Assembly: GCF_016592555.1 (NCBI RefSeq)
Contig: NZ_AP014546.1
Span: 1,932,501-1,996,500, forward strand
DNA length: 64,000 bases
DNA from: Neptunomonas japonica JAMM 1380
Lineage (GTDB): Bacteria > Pseudomonadota > Gammaproteobacteria > Pseudomonadales > Balneatricaceae
Direction of reading: 5' to 3'
The position numbers were made by a program, and so were the translations under genes. Below the pieces are notes generated by a model. It was given only the letters and a program-made list of their open reading frames with translations. It was not told where the DNA came from and did no database searches. Of the stretch, positions 1 through 8,049 are shown piece after piece. Every line of letters starts with the position of its first letter. Position 1 is the first letter of the stretch.

Positions 1-1
1 A

Positions 2-403
2 TTTGGGAAGTGGGAATCAGATTTTTTAAATCAAGATAGCTTTACTATTTGCAGTCCAGATAAGACATTCACTCGAGTAGCTAAAATTACGCTCGATCAC
101 AAAAAAGTTAAACGATTACCTATTGTTGTAAATGAAATAGGTATTATTAGTGACATAAATAAATGTAGTGTGGTTTTTGTTACAAAAAAATATTATTTGG
201 ATTGGAAAAATAGACTGAGCCAATTAGGTAACGAGCAAGTAATGCTGATTGGCGAAAATAAAGGGTTTATTAGATCAGGAGGTCATATAAATTTCTTTAT
301 TTTGTCAGGGAAGATAAGGTTTGAGGTTAGCGTTAGTAATTTAAAAAAATCTGGATTACTACTTAGTTCTAAGGTTTTAAGATTAGGTAGAATTCATGAG
401 TAA
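2..403 (+). CDS. YfiR-family (DUF4154) protein, C-terminal part
   Basis: An open frame runs unbroken from base 2 of the window to the stop at 401-403, so the gene starts upstream and only its last 133 residues are seen. The end has the DUF4154/YfiR pattern: a GGHINF segment, then a hydrophobic strand, then FEVSVSNLKKSGLLLSSKVL. YfiR is a small periplasmic protein that represses the membrane diguanylate cyclase YfiN. The stop overlaps the start of the following GGDEF-EAL gene by 8 bases, so the two are translationally coupled, which matches a YfiR-YfiN pair. The signal peptide cannot be checked because the 5' end is missing. The family call is by pattern only; the regulatory role is inferred from the neighbour. 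Confidence 0.7.
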   Translation, partial: FGKWESDFLNQDSFTICSPDKTFTRVAKITLDHKKVKRLPIVVNEIGIISDINKCSVVFVTKKYYLDWKNRLSQLGNEQVMLIGENKGFIRSGGHINFFILSGKIRFEVSVSNLKKSGLLLSSKVLRLGRIHE

Positions 404-2450
404 AATCAAAAAAACTGGCTCTATTGCAAATAAGCTTTTACTGATGTTAGTAGGTATATCAACATTATCAGCGATGATTACGGCAAGTGTTTTATTTGTT
501 AATGAATGGTTCTCAGCGACAAATGAGCAGCGAAAAAATCTGGTCTCTATTGCTGAAATACTAGAGCCTAATTTGATTACTGCTGTGATTTTTGATGATA
601 ATCAGACAGTTAATGAACTTATTAATCCGCTAAATAAAAGACAAGAGATTATCTATTCAAGCGTTAGTCGTCCGGATGGTTCTATCATTACGAGTATCGG
701 TGATAGGAAAGCTTACCTAACAGTAGGCGAGAATTTAAGTGATTACATTATTATAAAAAACACCCTCGTTTTTGATAAGCAGAATTTTGGTAAGCTTTTG
801 ATTATGGCTGACAAATCTTATGTAGAAAACAGAAGTCAGTTCTACTTATATTTTCTTATTGTTTTGATTCTAGCTAATTTTGTTATTTGTTTGATTATTT
901 CGTTGAGTCTGAGAAAGCGGTTCGTTGCTCCGATTATCCAGTTGGCGTCACTTGCTAAAAAAGTATCCTCTAATCGTGACTATTCATTACGTGCTAAAAA
1001 AATAACTGATGATGAAATTGCCGACCTTACGGGTTATTTTAATCAGATGTTGAGTACCATTGAGGAGCGTGATCAATACTTAGAATCTCAGGTGTTTGAT
1101 CGAACGAAAGAAATCGAACTGGCAAACAAGAACCTTAGGCTTCAAGCATATAATGATAGTTTGACTGGGTTACCCAATCGGCACTTTTTTTATGAAAAGC
1201 TACAAAGAACAATCGACTACTCAAATCGTTACAATTTGAAGTTCTCACTCATTTTTATAGACCTTGATAATTTTAAAGAGATTAACGACACATTAGGGCA
1301 TGATTATGGTGACTTGTTACTAACAGAGGCCTCTAAGCGGCTAGTTGAGTGCGTGCGTGGAACAGACACGGTCGCACGCCTTGGTGGCGATGAGTTTACT
1401 CTCATCATTCAGGACCTAAGTTCTAAAGAAAGAATAAACGCCGTTGCTGAGAATATTTTGAAGTGCTTAGCTAAGTCTTTCCAATTAAAAGATGAGCGAG
1501 TATTTGTTTCAGGGAGTATCGGTGTAACGGTTTATCCTGATGATGGTGATAATGTTGAATCGCTCGTAAAACATGCAGACCAAGCTATGTATGAATCAAA
1601 GCATGCTGGACGTAACTGCTATCGTTTCTTTACAAATGAGCTGCAAGTAAACGCACAGAATAAGAAGATGTTATCTGATGATTTAAGGCGAGCCACTTAT
1701 GAGAATGAATTTATTTTATGTTATCAGCCCATCATTGAGTTAAAGACGGAAGAGGTCGCTAAAGCAGAAGCACTGGTACGCTGGAACCATCCGTCTAAGG
1801 GTATTATTTGGCCTAGCCAGTTTATTCCTTTAGCTGAGGAGATGGGATTAATCAGCGAAATTAGTAGCTGGGTTGCAGAGAATGCACTTAAGCAATCTAT
1901 TCTATGGCGCTCAATGTCAGGAAAAGAAAGACCAATCTCTATCAATACATCACCCTTGTTGTATAAGGGTGATCCGGCGTGGATAGAAAATTGGTTGCAG
2001 CAGCTCAAGGCTAATCACATTCCAGGGAATATGATTACAATTGAGATTACTGAAAGCCTTTTGATGGAGAGCAATGATTCAATTAAGAGCCAATTAATTA
2101 CGCTTAGGGATCATGGCGTAGAAGTGTCTATTGATGACTTTGGTGTGGGGTATTCATCACTTTCTTATCTTCAAGAATTAGATATAGATGTACTGAAAAT
2201 AGATCAGTCATTTGTGAAAGGCATTGAGAGTGGTAACGATAGTTTAGCCCTGTGTGAAGCAGTTATCGTAATGGCTCATCGCATAGGGCTTAAAGTAATC
2301 GCTGAAGGTATTGAAACGGCTAAACAGCATGAGTTGTTGTTAGAAGCTGGTTGTGATTATGGCCAAGGCTATTATTACTCAAAGCCTATAATGGCTGAGG
2401 AATTTACAGAGCGTTTTATTACACAAGCACCACTAGAAATACTAGCTTAG
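396..2450 (+). CDS. Membrane GGDEF-EAL c-di-GMP enzyme (YfiN-like sensor)
   Basis: 684-residue bifunctional c-di-GMP protein. Two membrane segments (about residues 13-35 and 150-172) flank a periplasmic CHASE8-like domain. A HAMP linker (about 173-230), a GGDEF domain and an EAL domain follow. The GGDEF signature is intact (330-334), with an allosteric I-site RGTD at 321-324, five residues upstream. The EAL domain keeps E-A-L at 458-460, DDFGVGYSS from 579 and KIDQSF near 600, so both synthesis and hydrolysis look possible. It starts inside the YfiR-like gene, consistent with control by a periplasmic repressor. Its 3' end overlaps the convergent MaoC gene by 4 bases. Unlike Pseudomonas YfiN it carries an EAL domain as well as GGDEF. 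Confidence 0.9.
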   Translation: MSKIKKTGSIANKLLLMLVGISTLSAMITASVLFVNEWFSATNEQRKNLVSIAEILEPNLITAVIFDDNQTVNELINPLNKRQEIIYSSVSRPDGSIITSIGDRKAYLTVGENLSDYIIIKNTLVFDKQNFGKLLIMADKSYVENRSQFYLYFLIVLILANFVICLIISLSLRKRFVAPIIQLASLAKKVSSNRDYSLRAKKITDDEIADLTGYFNQMLSTIEERDQYLESQVFDRTKEIELANKNLRLQAYNDSLTGLPNRHFFYEKLQRTIDYSNRYNLKFSLIFIDLDNFKEINDTLGHDYGDLLLTEASKRLVECVRGTDTVARLGGDEFTLIIQDLSSKERINAVAENILKCLAKSFQLKDERVFVSGSIGVTVYPDDGDNVESLVKHADQAMYESKHAGRNCYRFFTNELQVNAQNKKMLSDDLRRATYENEFILCYQPIIELKTEEVAKAEALVRWNHPSKGIIWPSQFIPLAEEMGLISEISSWVAENALKQSILWRSMSGKERPISINTSPLLYKGDPAWIENWLQQLKANHIPGNMITIEITESLLMESNDSIKSQLITLRDHGVEVSIDDFGVGYSSLSYLQELDIDVLKIDQSFVKGIESGNDSLALCEAVIVMAHRIGLKVIAEGIETAKQHELLLEAGCDYGQGYYYSKPIMAEEFTERFITQAPLEILA

Positions 2451-2920
2451 CCAACGTGCTTGTGGGTGAATGGCGAAGCTAGTTTTCTTCTGCCCATCAT
2501 AATAACAATAAAGCTTATAACTTCATTGCGGTGTTGGTTGTAGCCTCTGCATTTGATTCTTAAAATGCCTCTGTCAGGCTTGGATTTTGAAGGAATCATA
2601 TCAACAATTTCTATTTCAGGGCGGATGGTGTCTCCGGGCCGAACCGGAGCATTGAAGCGTAGCTCATCGATACCAGGGCCTCCCATGCTGACGGTTTCAA
2701 AAATGCGTGTTTGGACCACCATTCTAAAGCACAGTGAAGTAGTCTGAAAACCACTGGCAATTAAGCCACCATAAACGCTTTCTGATGCTGCTTGAGTATC
2801 AATATGAAAAGGCTGAGGGTCATAAGTGAGAGCGTAATCTAATATCTGGCCTTCACTTAGTGTGAATCCTTGAGCAGTGAAGGTATCCCCTACAGAGAAA
2901 TCATCAAAATACCGATCCAT
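2447..2920 (-). CDS. MaoC-like hotdog hydratase/dehydratase
   Basis: 157-residue hotdog-fold protein of the MaoC family. The family hydrates or dehydrates 2-enoyl-CoA esters, using an Asp and a His in a D-x4-H arrangement. Here the candidate pair lies in the YDPQPFHID segment near residues 33-40. A conserved GL-IASGFQTT helix and a C-terminal FNAPVRPGDT strand complete the fold. It is the last gene of a minus-strand series (PaaX regulator, ferredoxin reductase, DUF2889, MaoC), lying 26 bases downstream of the DUF2889 gene, so it is probably cotranscribed. The exact substrate is unknown. An aromatic or acyl-CoA intermediate is suggested by the PaaX-type regulator. Confidence 0.8.
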   Translation of the reverse strand: MDRYFDDFSVGDTFTAQGFTLSEGQILDYALTYDPQPFHIDTQAASESVYGGLIASGFQTTSLCFRMVVQTRIFETVSMGGPGIDELRFNAPVRPGDTIRPEIEIVDMIPSKSKPDRGILRIKCRGYNQHRNEVISFIVIMMGRRKLASPFTHKHVG

Positions 2921-2946
2921 AGCCTTCTCCTCGTTGATGGGTTTAG

Positions 2947-3504
2947 TTACTCATTAAAGATGGCAAAATGAGGCCAGTGCTTTTGAACAACCGGGCTTTT
3001 TTGGCTCCAGCTATGGCAAGTATTCATTACATCGGGCAGTGCGTTTCCTGCTGTCCAGTTGCTTTCTTTTTCACGATCTTGGTAAGTAGACTGGTAGGCA
3101 GACGTCGCAATAGGGCCAAGTAGCTCAAGTAAGTGAGTGCAGCCACTGTCTCCGCTAAAGAGCGTCTTTGTTATCTTGGTAAAGCCAGGCTTAATCTGCA
3201 GGCCAATCAATTTTTTATAAGCTTCACTAATCCCTTTACAGTACTCAAAAGGAGTAAAATCCATACTGGCTTCTGCATCGACAATATTAAGGTCAAGATC
3301 GATAGTAATACGCAATGCCATATCATGGATGGCTTCACCGGCTGGTATCTTTCCATCATTTCGCTCTTTAGACATGATGTCGTGATCTTTAATGTCTACA
3401 AGATGTCCTTCAATATCCCATAAGCCATCTTCACGACGAAAGCCTTTGCAGATAACGGTTCGCGTATGTTGCGGTGTTCTGTTAGCAGGAGGGGATAAAG
3501 GCAT
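2947..3504 (-). CDS. DUF2889 domain protein
   Basis: 185-residue soluble protein recognised as DUF2889 from its opening (TRTVICKGFRREDGLWDIEGHL) and from the DMALRITIDLDLNI segment in the middle. No catalytic function is established for this family. It has no signal peptide or membrane segment. The GCTHLLELLG motif near residues 120-130 places conserved Cys and His close together, which could bind a ligand or metal. It lies between the ferredoxin reductase and the MaoC hydratase on the same strand, so a role in the same catabolic route is an inference from position. Confidence 0.75.
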   Translation of the reverse strand: MPLSPPANRTPQHTRTVICKGFRREDGLWDIEGHLVDIKDHDIMSKERNDGKIPAGEAIHDMALRITIDLDLNIVDAEASMDFTPFEYCKGISEAYKKLIGLQIKPGFTKITKTLFSGDSGCTHLLELLGPIATSAYQSTYQDREKESNWTAGNALPDVMNTCHSWSQKSPVVQKHWPHFAIFNE

Positions 3505-3559
3505 GATACTGATCTTCTATATTAGGGTTGTCGAAAAGTTGAAGGTACTGATAATCAAG

Positions 3560-4876
3560 TCAATTAAGTAGGTTCAACATTTTGGAAACTGTAGTGATCT
3601 TTTCACGGGGCTTGCCCGTTATTGCCCTATCAATTTCGGCTTTATTAATGACTTGCCAGTCATTATAACTAACAGATTTAATATTACGTTCATCTAATAG
3701 TGTAGATATACAGGAAAACCCCTCTTTATGTGGCAGAGGAACAGTATTTTCCAAGTCTGCAATAATGTCTTTGCTTAATGTTACGGCATCAGTTCGGTTG
3801 GAGGGTATGACACCGTTTGCACCTCTTTTGCACCAGCCGACAGCATAAACGTCAGACTCTATGCAGCTATTCTGATGCTCAAACATACCGTTGTTATTGT
3901 TAAATGGAACATTGGGTATCGGTGTGGATGTGTATCCTATAGCAGATATAACAGTTCCAACATTAAGAGAAATCAGGTTTTTTGAATTTGCTGATAGGCT
4001 GCTAGTCGCGTTATTTCGCGTAAACTCGATGCTAGAAACTTGAGATGTATCACCTTGTATAGTGCTGATTGGGCGATTGAATAAAAAATGTATATTGATG
4101 CTTCGCGTATCTGCAGTGGATACTTGAGTTTTTGTATTGTGAAATATCTCTAGGTTCTTTGCAGTGTTTCTTAATCGTTCCTCTTGAATATATTCGGGAG
4201 GGAGTTCAGGGATGTTAGAGGTATCAATATGAAATGTCAGATTGGATTGTGACATAACCTCTTGAAGCTCCATCGGTGTGAAATTGACATCTTCAGCCCC
4301 ACGACGACCAATGATATAGATGTTTTTAATGTTAGCGTTGCTGATCTTATCTAGAGCATTTTGACTAATATCGCTCTTACGAAGTTGTTCTACATCTTTA
4401 GAAAGCACACGAAGAATATCTAAAGCGACATTGCCATTGCCGATAACCGCAATATTTTCTGAAATCAACGGATTTAAGTTTGCGTTGTCAGGGTGTCCGT
4501 TATACCAGCGACTAAATTCACCAGAACCATAAACACCTTCCAGAGACTCGCCAGGAATGCCTAGTTTTCGGTCAATGGGGGCTCCGCTGGCAAAGACGAT
4601 AATATGGTAATGTTTTTTTAGCTCTGCATAAGAAACATCTGTTCCTATATGCACATTACCAACAAAGCGAACGTTCTCACGGGAAAGAGTACGCTCAAAC
4701 TGTCGAGTTATATTTTTTGTATGTTGGTGGTCTGGAGCAACACCGGCTCTGACTAAACCGAAAGGTGTGGGCAATCTTTCAAATAGATCAACTTGAGACT
4801 CAGGTAATTTTTTTGCAAGCATGTCAGTGATGTAACAACCAGATGGGCCGCTACCAATAATGGCGATGTGAATCAT
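3560..4876 (-). CDS. Ferredoxin-NADP+ reductase, adrenodoxin-reductase type
   Basis: 438-residue flavoprotein. The N-terminus carries an FAD-binding Rossmann motif (IIGSGPSGCY), followed by FGLVRAGVAPDH, which is diagnostic of the adrenodoxin-reductase/FprA family. A second dinucleotide motif (VIGNGNVALD, about residue 145) binds NADP(H). GRRGAEDVNFTPMEL and the late G-x-x-P-S-N-R-T-D-A segment are also family features. It would move electrons between NADPH and a ferredoxin, for example to feed an oxygenase, but no ferredoxin or Rieske oxygenase is in view. It sits 21 bases downstream of paaX and is probably in the same transcript. Confidence 0.88.
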   Translation of the reverse strand: MIHIAIIGSGPSGCYITDMLAKKLPESQVDLFERLPTPFGLVRAGVAPDHQHTKNITRQFERTLSRENVRFVGNVHIGTDVSYAELKKHYHIIVFASGAPIDRKLGIPGESLEGVYGSGEFSRWYNGHPDNANLNPLISENIAVIGNGNVALDILRVLSKDVEQLRKSDISQNALDKISNANIKNIYIIGRRGAEDVNFTPMELQEVMSQSNLTFHIDTSNIPELPPEYIQEERLRNTAKNLEIFHNTKTQVSTADTRSINIHFLFNRPISTIQGDTSQVSSIEFTRNNATSSLSANSKNLISLNVGTVISAIGYTSTPIPNVPFNNNNGMFEHQNSCIESDVYAVGWCKRGANGVIPSNRTDAVTLSKDIIADLENTVPLPHKEGFSCISTLLDERNIKSVSYNDWQVINKAEIDRAITGKPREKITTVSKMLNLLN

Positions 4877-4897
4877 AAGTTACTCAGGTCCTTTGAA

Positions 4898-5818
4898 TTA
4901 AAGACCACCGAAGCGTTTGAAAAAATGAGGGGCAGGTTCTGGTAAAGGGCCATCCGCTGTTTCTTGTGTGGCAGATAAAAACTCTTCCGCGGGCATGAAA
5001 ATTTTTCTATAAATATTCCTGCATAATACACGTGCAGATGTTCCAACCCAGTCTGCCGGTAATAGCTTTTCAGGCAGGCGAGGATCCCTAAGTAATAATC
5101 GACGGTAATGCTGAATGAGTAATGTTCTTAATAAGAAGCATTGCTCTGGGTCTAAATCAGTTTGGTTATCTAAAGCTCGTAGGATAGGGCGGAACCGATC
5201 AAGAAATGCTTGGTAGTCTTTTGAAAGCTGGTCTAAATTCCAGCACTCATGGACTAGCTGCTTGAGAGAAGCTGATGTATGGCTACCAAATAACTCTGAT
5301 TTCATATGGATGATTTCGTTGGTAACACATAACTCTTGTAACGTGTTATTGATTTCGACTAAATCAGCCATTGGGTGTGCCATTACCCCTGGAGCAATGT
5401 TGCCAAAACCTTGCCACTCAAACTCTTTCTTTAGTACTTTCCTTAACTCATTATCCAGCTGGGTGGTAATGAGCATATCCCATTTTCCCTCCCATTCAGG
5501 GTAGAGCTCAGCATAGATTCTCTTAAAAGCACTTTCAAAGCGGCGGCGTCCTGTATCAGTCAGGCTGTAATAGCTACGTCTGCCGACTTGATTAGAGGTT
5601 AGCCATCCTTCTTTTGTTAAACGGAAGATAGAGGTGCGAACAAGACGTTGATTAAGACCTAAAGGTTCAAGTAAGCGAATTAGGCTACCTAGCCATACTG
5701 ATCCACCACGAGGTGCTATTGCATCACCATAAATAGTGATGATCAGAGAGCCTCCACGAATAGGGCGTTGGTTTTTAAACTCTTCAACGAGTTCATCTAT
5801 GCATTTGAGTTTGTTCAT
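4898..5818 (-). CDS. PaaX-family transcriptional repressor
   Basis: 306-residue regulator of the PaaX family. The N-terminal winged helix contains RGGSLIITIYGDAIAPRGGSVWLGSLIRLL and RLVRTSIFRLTKEGWL, typical of PaaX. The central and C-terminal parts (CFLLRTLLIQHYRR, then DPRLPEKLLPADWVG) also match the family. PaaX proteins repress phenylacetate or related aromatic-CoA genes and release DNA on binding phenylacetyl-CoA or another aryl-CoA. No paa ring-epoxidase genes are seen here, so the inducer is uncertain. It heads a four-gene minus-strand series and lies 637 bases from the divergent TRAP operon, which it could also control. No Shine-Dalgarno sequence is visible before the ATG. Confidence 0.88.
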   Translation of the reverse strand: MNKLKCIDELVEEFKNQRPIRGGSLIITIYGDAIAPRGGSVWLGSLIRLLEPLGLNQRLVRTSIFRLTKEGWLTSNQVGRRSYYSLTDTGRRRFESAFKRIYAELYPEWEGKWDMLITTQLDNELRKVLKKEFEWQGFGNIAPGVMAHPMADLVEINNTLQELCVTNEIIHMKSELFGSHTSASLKQLVHECWNLDQLSKDYQAFLDRFRPILRALDNQTDLDPEQCFLLRTLLIQHYRRLLLRDPRLPEKLLPADWVGTSARVLCRNIYRKIFMPAEEFLSATQETADGPLPEPAPHFFKRFGGL

Positions 5819-6455
5819 AAAAATATTATATCACGGAAGCTTTAAAAATTTGAGAGCGTCTACTTTACCGCTAAGGATTGGGCTCCGGTGTTGGTAGCCT
5901 AGGATGCATATACTTTTGATAAACAGTTCAACAAATACCCGTATGAAAAATAGGTATTGAAATAGCCCAGTATTATACTTAATATATTAAGTATAATGCT
6001 GGGAGGTCACACTGTTCTTTAGTTGTCTTAGCAAATAAGGGAATTGACATTGACTATGTGATACATTATTTTCTTTCTTATGATGATTTCTTGTGTCATT
6101 TTGTTGGTGTGATTCAGCCCTTTTATAGGATAGGCCTTTAATTGTGCAAAAGTGAGTTGCTAATCACTAAATGAGGTAAGAGCTGAAATAACAATTTCCA
6201 AATAGGAAATAATCTTCTGCAAATGCACTAGGTTATTCACTAGGTGAAATCAGGTATCTTTTGATAGATGTCAATTTTATGGTGTTGTTACTGTGAATAT
6301 ATGATACAAAAAATTGCCTGATGTTAGTGTATTTGTAGCAATAAAAGAGTTGCAACAATGCGTTAGCAGCCTAAGGTTTTTAAAAAGATACTAATAATAA
6401 TAGATTTTTCGCTGACTCAAAAATAAGCGAGTACTTAAGCCAGGAGAGCAAGTCA
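5819..6455. promoter_or_regulatory. Long divergent control region between paaX and TRAP genes
   Basis: 637 AT-rich bases without a convincing gene separate the minus-strand paaX group from the plus-strand TRAP operon. It holds a 38-base palindrome (5966-6003), a short inverted repeat around 6195-6211 (ATTTCC, 5 bases, GGAAAT) and a direct repeat of CACTAGGT near 6225-6245. On the minus strand a TATAAT hexamer sits about 10 bases before the paaX start. The length and the number of symmetric elements suggest several regulators act here, probably including PaaX, but no known binding-site consensus is matched with certainty. Confidence 0.6.
5966..6003. promoter_or_regulatory. 38-bp near-perfect palindrome, possible operator
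   Basis: The sequence begins CCCAGTATTATACTTAAT and ends ATTAAGTATAATGCTGGG. The two 19-base arms are complementary except for one position (T against G). The centre is AATATATT. There is no T-run on either side, so it does not look like an intrinsic terminator. A symmetric dimer-binding operator for PaaX or another regulator is more likely. Confidence 0.55.
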
Positions 6456-7481
6456 ATGATAAGAAGAAACTTCCTAAAAGTTGCAGGTGCCTTAACACTA
6501 GGTATGTCACTTTCTACAACAGCAATGTCGGATACTGTATTGCGTGTAGGAAGCTGGTTGCCGCCCACGCATGCGCAGAATGCCGTTGTATGGCCTACAT
6601 GGTCTAAATGGGTAGAAGAAGCGACAGAAGGGCGTGTAAAAGTGCAAATGGAATATGGCTTGGGTCACCCTAAGACAATGTTTGATTTGGTTGAAGATGG
6701 CGCTATTGACGCTAGTTTCAGTTATCACGGTTATGTTCCTGGTCGCTTTAAGTTGACTCAAGGTATTGAGCAACCATTATTGGGTGTCAGTGCTGAAGCA
6801 GCCTCTGTTGCTCATTGGCGTGTACATAACAAATATTTTGCTAAAGCCCAAGAGCATGATGGACTTGAAGTATTAACATTATTCACCCATGGGCCTGGCC
6901 AGATTCATATGGCTGATCCAATTACTAGCTTGGCAGACTTGAAGTCGAAAAAAGTTCGTTTAGGCGGTGGTGTACAGGGTGAACTAGGTAAGCGTTTAGG
7001 CGTGACTGCTGTAGGTGCACCAGCACCTAAAGTTTATGAAATGATGCAGCAGGGCGTAATCGATGGTGTGTTTATCCCAATGGGTGAACAGAAGTCTTTA
7101 CGTTTGAAAGAAGTAGCTAAAAATGTCGTTGCTCTGCCAGGTGGTATGTACTTGGGTAGTTTTGCTATGTTCATCAACCCTGACTTTATGGCAGGTTTGA
7201 GTGAAAAAGACCGTGCAGCTATTCGTGCTGTTTCTGGCGAAAAACTAGCGGCAATGGCGGGTGCTGCATGGGATGCAGCTGATGCTGAAGGTTTAATTGC
7301 TGCACGTGATGAAGGTGTAAATGTGACTGAAGTTGCAGTCGATGGTCCCATGGCTAAGGAATTCCAAGGTATCGTAGAAGGTATGGATGAAGAATGGATC
7401 GAAAGTGTGGCTTCTCGCAAAGTCGATGCAAAAGCAGCGCTTGAAGAGATGCGCTCTATCGCCAGAAACTACGGTAAATAA
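6456..7481 (+). CDS. TRAP transporter substrate-binding protein (DctP type), Tat signal
   Basis: 341-residue periplasmic solute-binding protein. The N-terminus carries a twin-arginine motif (RRNFLK, residues 3-8), a hydrophobic stretch and a probable cleavage site after A-M-S near residue 25, so export folded through Tat is likely. The mature part begins LRVGSWLPPTH and includes GHPKTMFDLVEDGAIDAS and KVYEMMQQGVIDG, typical of DctP/TakP-type proteins that bind carboxylates through a conserved Arg (VRLGGGVQG region). An AGGAG site precedes the ATG. DctQ starts 10 bases after the stop. The ligand is unknown. The downstream ring-hydroxylating genes suggest an aromatic or other organic acid. Confidence 0.9.
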   Translation: MIRRNFLKVAGALTLGMSLSTTAMSDTVLRVGSWLPPTHAQNAVVWPTWSKWVEEATEGRVKVQMEYGLGHPKTMFDLVEDGAIDASFSYHGYVPGRFKLTQGIEQPLLGVSAEAASVAHWRVHNKYFAKAQEHDGLEVLTLFTHGPGQIHMADPITSLADLKSKKVRLGGGVQGELGKRLGVTAVGAPAPKVYEMMQQGVIDGVFIPMGEQKSLRLKEVAKNVVALPGGMYLGSFAMFINPDFMAGLSEKDRAAIRAVSGEKLAAMAGAAWDAADAEGLIAARDEGVNVTEVAVDGPMAKEFQGIVEGMDEEWIESVASRKVDAKAALEEMRSIARNYGK

Positions 7482-7491
7482 GGAGTAGGCT

Positions 7492-8007
7492 ATGGGATTT
7501 AGTGCCTGGTTAACAGCGCACTATGAAGAGAAAGGGCCAGTCCAATGGCTGGCCTTTGCTCTTGAATTGGTGGCTGCCATTACGCTGTTTTTACTGATGA
7601 TACTAACCTGTGCTGATGTTTTTGGTCGTTATTTTTTCGGTAATTCGGTTGATGGCACAACAGAGTTAACAGAGATAGGGATTGCTATCCTTGTATTTGC
7701 TGAAATGCCGATTGTTACATGGCGTGGTGGGCATATTGTCGTCGATATTCTTGACAAGATGTGGAGCAATACTGTGCTTAAAGCACTGGGGCTACTCTCT
7801 GCTTTGTTAATGTCGGGTTCACTGTACTATTTAGGTGTAAGAATCTTTCAATTTGCAGATCGCTCTTTCAGAAGAGAAGAGATCACCGAGTTGCTAGAGA
7901 TTCCCGTTGGCATAATTGTGCAATATATCGCCTTTATGAGTTGGGCAACAGCGGCGTTGATGATGACTTATGGTGTTTACCATATGCTCACACAGGATCG
8001 TGACTAA
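7492..8007 (+). CDS. TRAP transporter small permease (DctQ type)
   Basis: 171-residue protein with four predicted membrane helices (about residues 18-42, 55-75, 93-115 and 137-160). This is the normal architecture and length of the TRAP small subunit. Family features include DVFGRYFFGNSVDGTTELTE in the first half and PIVTWRGGHIVVD in the second helix. It pairs with the DctM subunit to form the membrane complex. It lies between the SBP and DctM genes with short gaps (10 and 42 bases), so all three form one operon. Confidence 0.9.
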   Translation: MGFSAWLTAHYEEKGPVQWLAFALELVAAITLFLLMILTCADVFGRYFFGNSVDGTTELTEIGIAILVFAEMPIVTWRGGHIVVDILDKMWSNTVLKALGLLSALLMSGSLYYLGVRIFQFADRSFRREEITELLEIPVGIIVQYIAFMSWATAALMMTYGVYHMLTQDRD

Positions 8008-8049
8008 ATAATCTTTTCATTTCACCTTTAACGTTATAGGTATCTCCTT

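Noticed and set aside
6507..6773. 88-codon minus-strand frame inside the TRAP binding-protein gene
   Set aside because: Antisense shadow of a clear coding sequence.
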